This document shows, one piece after another, positions 60,370-64,000 of a stretch of 64,000 nucleotides of DNA. Both the position numbers and the translations under genes were made by a program. The stretch is from Negativicutes bacterium (GTDB taxonomy: Bacteria > Bacillota_C > Negativicutes > Sporomusales_B > JARLHX01), in NCBI GenBank assembly GCA_031292035.1, contig JARLHX010000387.1:62001-126000 (forward strand), written 5' to 3'. Every line of letters starts with the position of its first letter. Position 1 is the stretch's first letter. The notes under the pieces were generated by a model. It searched no databases. It was not told the origin of the DNA and saw only the letters and a program-made list of their open reading frames with translations.

Positions 60370-63300
60370 TGGTCAGCACGAAAATTAGAACCATTGATCA
60401 AACAAACCCTACTATCTACGCTTACACCACTCCGAATGATGCGTCAAAAAAGGGTTGGGTCAAGATCGGCTATACAGATCGCGATGCTGAGACGCGCATC
60501 AAGGAGCAGACGCATACTTCCGATACAAAGTATGAATTGCTCTGGTCACACGATGCAAGATATGACGGCGGCGAGTATTTTACCGATGATGACTTCCATT
60601 GGTACTTGAAGCAATGCGGTATTGAACGGGGCAAATTTCAGCACTCAGGGAGGTCATCTGAGTGGTTTAATTTCGGCGAGGGAAAAGAGAAGCAAGCTGA
60701 AGAGCTGTTTAAGAAATTCGTATTCAGAGATTACAGTCAGATACAATCTCCCGCCCAAGGGACACAGTACCAGCTCCGGGAGGAGCAAGCCGATGCTGTT
60801 GAGCGTACACTTGCATATATGAAATCAGGGAAGGAACCGGCGGACTTTCTTTGGAATGCAAAGCCGCGTTTTGGAAAGACCCTTGCGACTTATGATCTCG
60901 TCCGTAAGGGCAGTTTTAGCCATGTCCTGATAGTCACCAATCGTCCAGCGATTGCAAATTCTTGGTATGACGATTTTATGAAATTTATCAAATGGCAAGA
61001 ACCCGATATGTTCTTTATATCCGGAACCGATTCCCTCAAGAATTCAGGCGCGTTATCACGAGAAGAGTATCTAAATACTATATTGAATTTTAACAATGTG
61101 GATCGCAGCGACCTCAAGCAAATAGCTTTTGTGAGTCTGCAGGATTTGAAGGGATCGATCTCTTTTGGCGGCTACATTGAAAAGCTCGAGTGGGTAGCCG
61201 AGACCAAGTGGGATCTGCTCGTCGTTGATGAGGCGCATGAAGGGGTGGATACATCAAAGACCGATTGGGCGTTCTCAAGAATAATACGGAAATTCACGCT
61301 GCATATGTCCGGTACTCCCTTTAAGGCCATCGCAAATAACAAATTCAGCGCGGAGCAAATATACAACTGGTCATATGCCGACGAGCAAGAAAAAAAGGGG
61401 AACTGGGACTACGATAAGGGCAGCAATCCATATGGGGTATTGCCTCAGCTCAACATGTTCACATTCCAGCTCTCCGCGATGATTGAGGAGAAGCTTCTTG
61501 AAGGGCAGACCATAGGGGAAACCACTTATGATTTTGCATTTGATCTCAATGAGTTTTTCTCTGTCGAAGAAGGGAAGACAACTTTCAAACACGAGAAGGA
61601 CGTAAAGAAGTGGTTAGAGAGATTGACGAAAAACGAAAAGTATCCATTCTCGACTCCTGCCCTACGAAAGGAGCTGAAGCACACGTTCTGGCTCCTCGAC
61701 AGAGTTGCCAGCGCAAAGGCTTTGGCAAAGCTACTCGGTGATGACGCGGCGTTCATGCACCACAAGATAATAATCGCTGCCGGTGACGGCAGGGATCTCG
61801 CCGAGGAATCAGAGGATTTTGTCTCAAATGAAAAGAGTTACGATAAGGTGCGTAAGGCCATCGCCGAAAACGAGTACACAATCACGATCAGCGTCGGTCA
61901 GCTTACCACCGGAGTGACCATCCCCGAATGGACAGCGGTGATGATGCTGAGCAATGTCTCCAGCCCGGCTTTATATATGCAGGCAGCATTCCGCTCACAG
62001 AACCCTTATCACTACGAGAAAAACGGCAAATACTACAAAAAAGAAAACGCCTATATTTTCGACTTTGCCCCTGACCGCACCTTGGTGATGTTCGATGACT
62101 TTGCAAATAAGCTGGTTGGTGATGGCAACGTTAGCGCCAAGGATCGCCCCGCGAATATCAAAAGGCTGCTTAATTTCTTTCCTGTCATCGGCGAGGATGA
62201 ACACGGCACCATGGTGCCTTTGGACGCAACGCAGGTGCTCACAATTCCAAGAACCATATTGGCCACAGAGGTGGTCAAGCGCGGCTTTATGAGCAACTTG
62301 CTATTTGCCAATATTTCTGGGATATTCTCTTTACCAAAAGAGATCGTCGAGGGTATCTTAAGCGGGCTTCCGGTCGAAAAGCAAGGAAAAAAGGATATGT
62401 CTGCATCCGCTGTTGATTTGACAGGGATAGAGGTTGACGAAGACGGCAACGTGGTAGTGCCGCCTGAGACTGTGATAAACAAACAAAACGAGCTGTTTGG
62501 CTCTAAAGTGTATGATATCTCGCCGTTAACAGATGCCATTGAACAGTCCTTCGCGGGAGTTCCATCAAAAGATCCTGTTCCGCAGAATGTCACCGCCAAG
62601 ATTGTTGATGTTGCCATGGACTTAGCGAAACCAATCATCGTGGACACGCTTAAGACCGGTTTTGAGTTGACAAATGCGCAAGCAGATAAGATTGAAAAAA
62701 AGCTCAAGGATGCTATTACCGAAAAAATAACGAAGGTCGAGAATGAAAATTACCGGAAACAGTTTGAGGTCAAGAAGAAGGCTAACGAGGAAATCAAGGT
62801 TGCAGAGAAGTCGCTCAGGGAAGATGAGCTCGAATCGGCTATCAAAGAGATAGAAGCCAAGCAGCAAGCGGAATTTGATAGAATGCAAGCTGAGTTTACG
62901 AAGAACCTCAACGAAACAATCAGAGAAACCATCGAAGAACAGAAGACCATACAGGTCGAAGAACAAGCAAGGATCAAGGCAGAGAAAAATAAGGATTCCA
63001 AGGAAGAAGAAGTCCGAGGCCATCTTCGCGGATTTGCGCGAACAATTCCGAGTTTCCTGATGGCATATGGGGTCCGAGATACAAAGCTCAGCAACTTCGA
63101 TAACTATACCCCTGAAGAAGTATTTTTTGAAGTGACCGGAATCACGGAGGGGCAGTTCAGATTCTTGCGAGACGGCGGGTCATATATCGACGAAAATACC
63201 GGTGAAGAAAAATATTATAGCGGAGGACTGTTCAACGAAATAGTATTCGATGAGGCGATACAGGAATTCTTGAATATACGAGAAAGGCTCGCAGATTATT

Positions 63301-63752
63301 TTGATGAATCCCGTGAAGAGGATGTTTTCAACTATATTCCTCCGCAGGAGACTAATCAGATTTACACGCCGAAACAAGTGGTAAAGATGATGGTACAAAA
63401 ACTGGAGGATGAAGATCCGCATGTATTTGAAGATCCCGACAAGACCTTTATCGATTTATTCATGAAGTCCGGACTTTATATCACAGAATTGGTAAAACGC
63501 CTGTTCAACAACTCGGTAATGAAAGAGAAGATACCTGATAACGACGAGCGATTAAAGCACATCCTCGAAAAGCAACTGTATGGGCTTGCACCCAGCGATA
63601 TTATCTATCACATTGCGACGAATTATATTTTCAGTTTTGATACGGAAAACAGAATCAGTCGTAAGCATTTCAAGAACGTCGATACTAGACCTGCTGTCAA
63701 GGCGGGGAAACTTGATGAATTATTGGCTGCAACATTCGATGACTTGAAATAA
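60369..63752 (+). CDS. GIY-YIG nuclease / SF2 helicase / methyltransferase-like multidomain protein
   Basis: 1127 aa. The N-terminal ~90 residues look like a GIY-YIG (T5orf172/MUG113) nuclease: IYAYTTPND, VKIGYTDR and RIKEQTHTSD. Next is an SF2 helicase: motif I NAKPRFGKT (~163-171), DEAH (287-290), SGTPF, and ITISVGQLTTGVTIPEW plus QAAFRSQNPY for motifs V-VI. Then a charged coiled coil (~775-880), and a C-terminal domain resembling a DNA methylase front end (IYTPKQVVKMMVQKL) whose motif I is replaced by DLFMKSGLY (~1030) and which has no NPPY. It likely moves on DNA and cuts unmethylated targets, with the split methyltransferase marking self. Restriction activity is inferred from domain order. 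Confidence 0.75.
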   Translation: MVSTKIRTIDQTNPTIYAYTTPNDASKKGWVKIGYTDRDAETRIKEQTHTSDTKYELLWSHDARYDGGEYFTDDDFHWYLKQCGIERGKFQHSGRSSEWFNFGEGKEKQAEELFKKFVFRDYSQIQSPAQGTQYQLREEQADAVERTLAYMKSGKEPADFLWNAKPRFGKTLATYDLVRKGSFSHVLIVTNRPAIANSWYDDFMKFIKWQEPDMFFISGTDSLKNSGALSREEYLNTILNFNNVDRSDLKQIAFVSLQDLKGSISFGGYIEKLEWVAETKWDLLVVDEAHEGVDTSKTDWAFSRIIRKFTLHMSGTPFKAIANNKFSAEQIYNWSYADEQEKKGNWDYDKGSNPYGVLPQLNMFTFQLSAMIEEKLLEGQTIGETTYDFAFDLNEFFSVEEGKTTFKHEKDVKKWLERLTKNEKYPFSTPALRKELKHTFWLLDRVASAKALAKLLGDDAAFMHHKIIIAAGDGRDLAEESEDFVSNEKSYDKVRKAIAENEYTITISVGQLTTGVTIPEWTAVMMLSNVSSPALYMQAAFRSQNPYHYEKNGKYYKKENAYIFDFAPDRTLVMFDDFANKLVGDGNVSAKDRPANIKRLLNFFPVIGEDEHGTMVPLDATQVLTIPRTILATEVVKRGFMSNLLFANISGIFSLPKEIVEGILSGLPVEKQGKKDMSASAVDLTGIEVDEDGNVVVPPETVINKQNELFGSKVYDISPLTDAIEQSFAGVPSKDPVPQNVTAKIVDVAMDLAKPIIVDTLKTGFELTNAQADKIEKKLKDAITEKITKVENENYRKQFEVKKKANEEIKVAEKSLREDELESAIKEIEAKQQAEFDRMQAEFTKNLNETIRETIEEQKTIQVEEQARIKAEKNKDSKEEEVRGHLRGFARTIPSFLMAYGVRDTKLSNFDNYTPEEVFFEVTGITEGQFRFLRDGGSYIDENTGEEKYYSGGLFNEIVFDEAIQEFLNIRERLADYFDESREEDVFNYIPPQETNQIYTPKQVVKMMVQKLEDEDPHVFEDPDKTFIDLFMKSGLYITELVKRLFNNSVMKEKIPDNDERLKHILEKQLYGLAPSDIIYHIATNYIFSFDTENRISRKHFKNVDTRPAVKAGKLDELLAATFDDLK

Positions 63753-64000
63753 TCATGAAAACATCAGAGTTACATCATCGAACCGATACCCCAAAAGCCT
63801 TTGTGTGATTACCGTATGCGACAGAAAGCTTGGAAAATCAACGATTTTCCAAGCTTTCTAAAACGGTGGAGACGGTCGGGATAAAACCGATGACCTTCTG
63901 AATATCATTTCAAGAAAAAGATTTTTTTGCAAATGTTAAGGGGCATTGTTACTTTTTAAAAGCAAAGGGAAATTAAATGCGTTTTCCCGACCAAACCGAC
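63753..64000. other. AT-rich intergenic end of the window with a perfect hairpin
   Basis: No gene is supported. A 17-bp perfect inverted repeat (AGAAAGCTTGGAAAATC and its complement, 63823-63859, loop AAC) follows the helicase gene by 70 bases. It lacks the T tract of an intrinsic terminator (CTAAAACGG follows), so it may be a Rho-type or processing hairpin. Confidence 0.55.

Overview
The window looks like a chromosome segment of an anaerobic, metabolically versatile member of the Firmicutes (Bacillota), most likely a Negativicutes/Sporomusaceae-type bacterium. The support is indirect: AddAB-type recombination genes, a T-box leader, an M-box leader, the HydG/TM1266 hydrogenase-maturation pair, SepF, oxygen-sensitive Fe-S and radical-SAM enzymes, a B12-dependent ribonucleotide reductase and two sigma-54 (RpoN) activators driving acid-catabolism operons. 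No rRNA, tRNA, intact IS element or convincing CRISPR array was found.

Layout. 1-2.2 kb: the end of one sensor kinase and a complete membrane PAS sensor kinase. 2.3-8.9 kb: addB-addA, then a convergent 36-aa Cys-rich gene that had to be found by hand. 9.4-10.6 kb: iron-type alcohol dehydrogenase. 10.8-19.1 kb: a sigma-54 activator and its presumed target operon: MFS carrier, SDR dehydrogenase, [4Fe-4S]/FAD 4-hydroxybutyryl-CoA dehydratase homologue, a small Cys protein, class III CoA-transferase and thiolase. A near-consensus -24/-12 promoter and two GGTGA-N6-TCACC enhancer-like dyads lie between activator and operon. 19.2-25.2 kb: a second (PrpR_N-type) sigma-54 activator and its operon: CoA-transferase, HMG-CoA lyase-like enzyme and DASS anion carrier. 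Here the -24/-12 promoter sits inside the activator's own terminator. 25.4-26.6 kb: another MFS carrier. 26.7-29.7 kb (minus): an Nramp-related transporter and a PRC/MgtE_N/CBS protein behind an M-box Mg2+ riboswitch. 29.8-32.7 kb: molybdenum-cofactor genes behind a structured, possibly Moco-sensing leader. 32.8-35.0 kb: a tyrosine-specific T-box, DAHP synthase and prephenate dehydrogenase. 35-37.9 kb: secreted SGNH hydrolase and MFS carrier. 38-39.9 kb (minus): TM1266-like regulator and hydG. 40-45 kb: a pair of activase/dehydratase-related Fe-S proteins and two tandem SSS symporters. 45-54.6 kb: housekeeping genes (yjbQ, DUF503, trmL, TIM-barrel, ylbF, murB, beta-CASP hydrolase, typA, nrdJ, sepF).

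54.6-64 kb is an AT-richer accessory island. It starts with about 0.9 kb of repeat-rich non-coding DNA (21-bp tandem repeats, a long GAAGCATAAA hairpin, decayed repeats). Then come an Orc/Cdc6-like ATPase with zinc ribbon and helix-hairpin-helix tail, overlapping a HEPN-motif protein. After gene relics there is an R-M-like operon: an adenine methyltransferase split into two overlapping ORFs, and a 1127-aa GIY-YIG/SF2-helicase/coiled-coil/pseudo-methylase protein. The ATPase-HEPN pair and the split-methylase operon are the best candidates for poorly described systems, presumably anti-phage.

How the genes fit: the two sigma-54 modules look like inducible routes that import an organic acid, activate it to a CoA ester and break it to acetyl-CoA units. 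The Moco, hydrogenase-maturation and Mg2+/aromatic-amino-acid regulons are ordinary anaerobe housekeeping. Many start codons were moved from the longest possible ORF to a start supported by a ribosome-binding site or by leader structure; this is noted in each entry.
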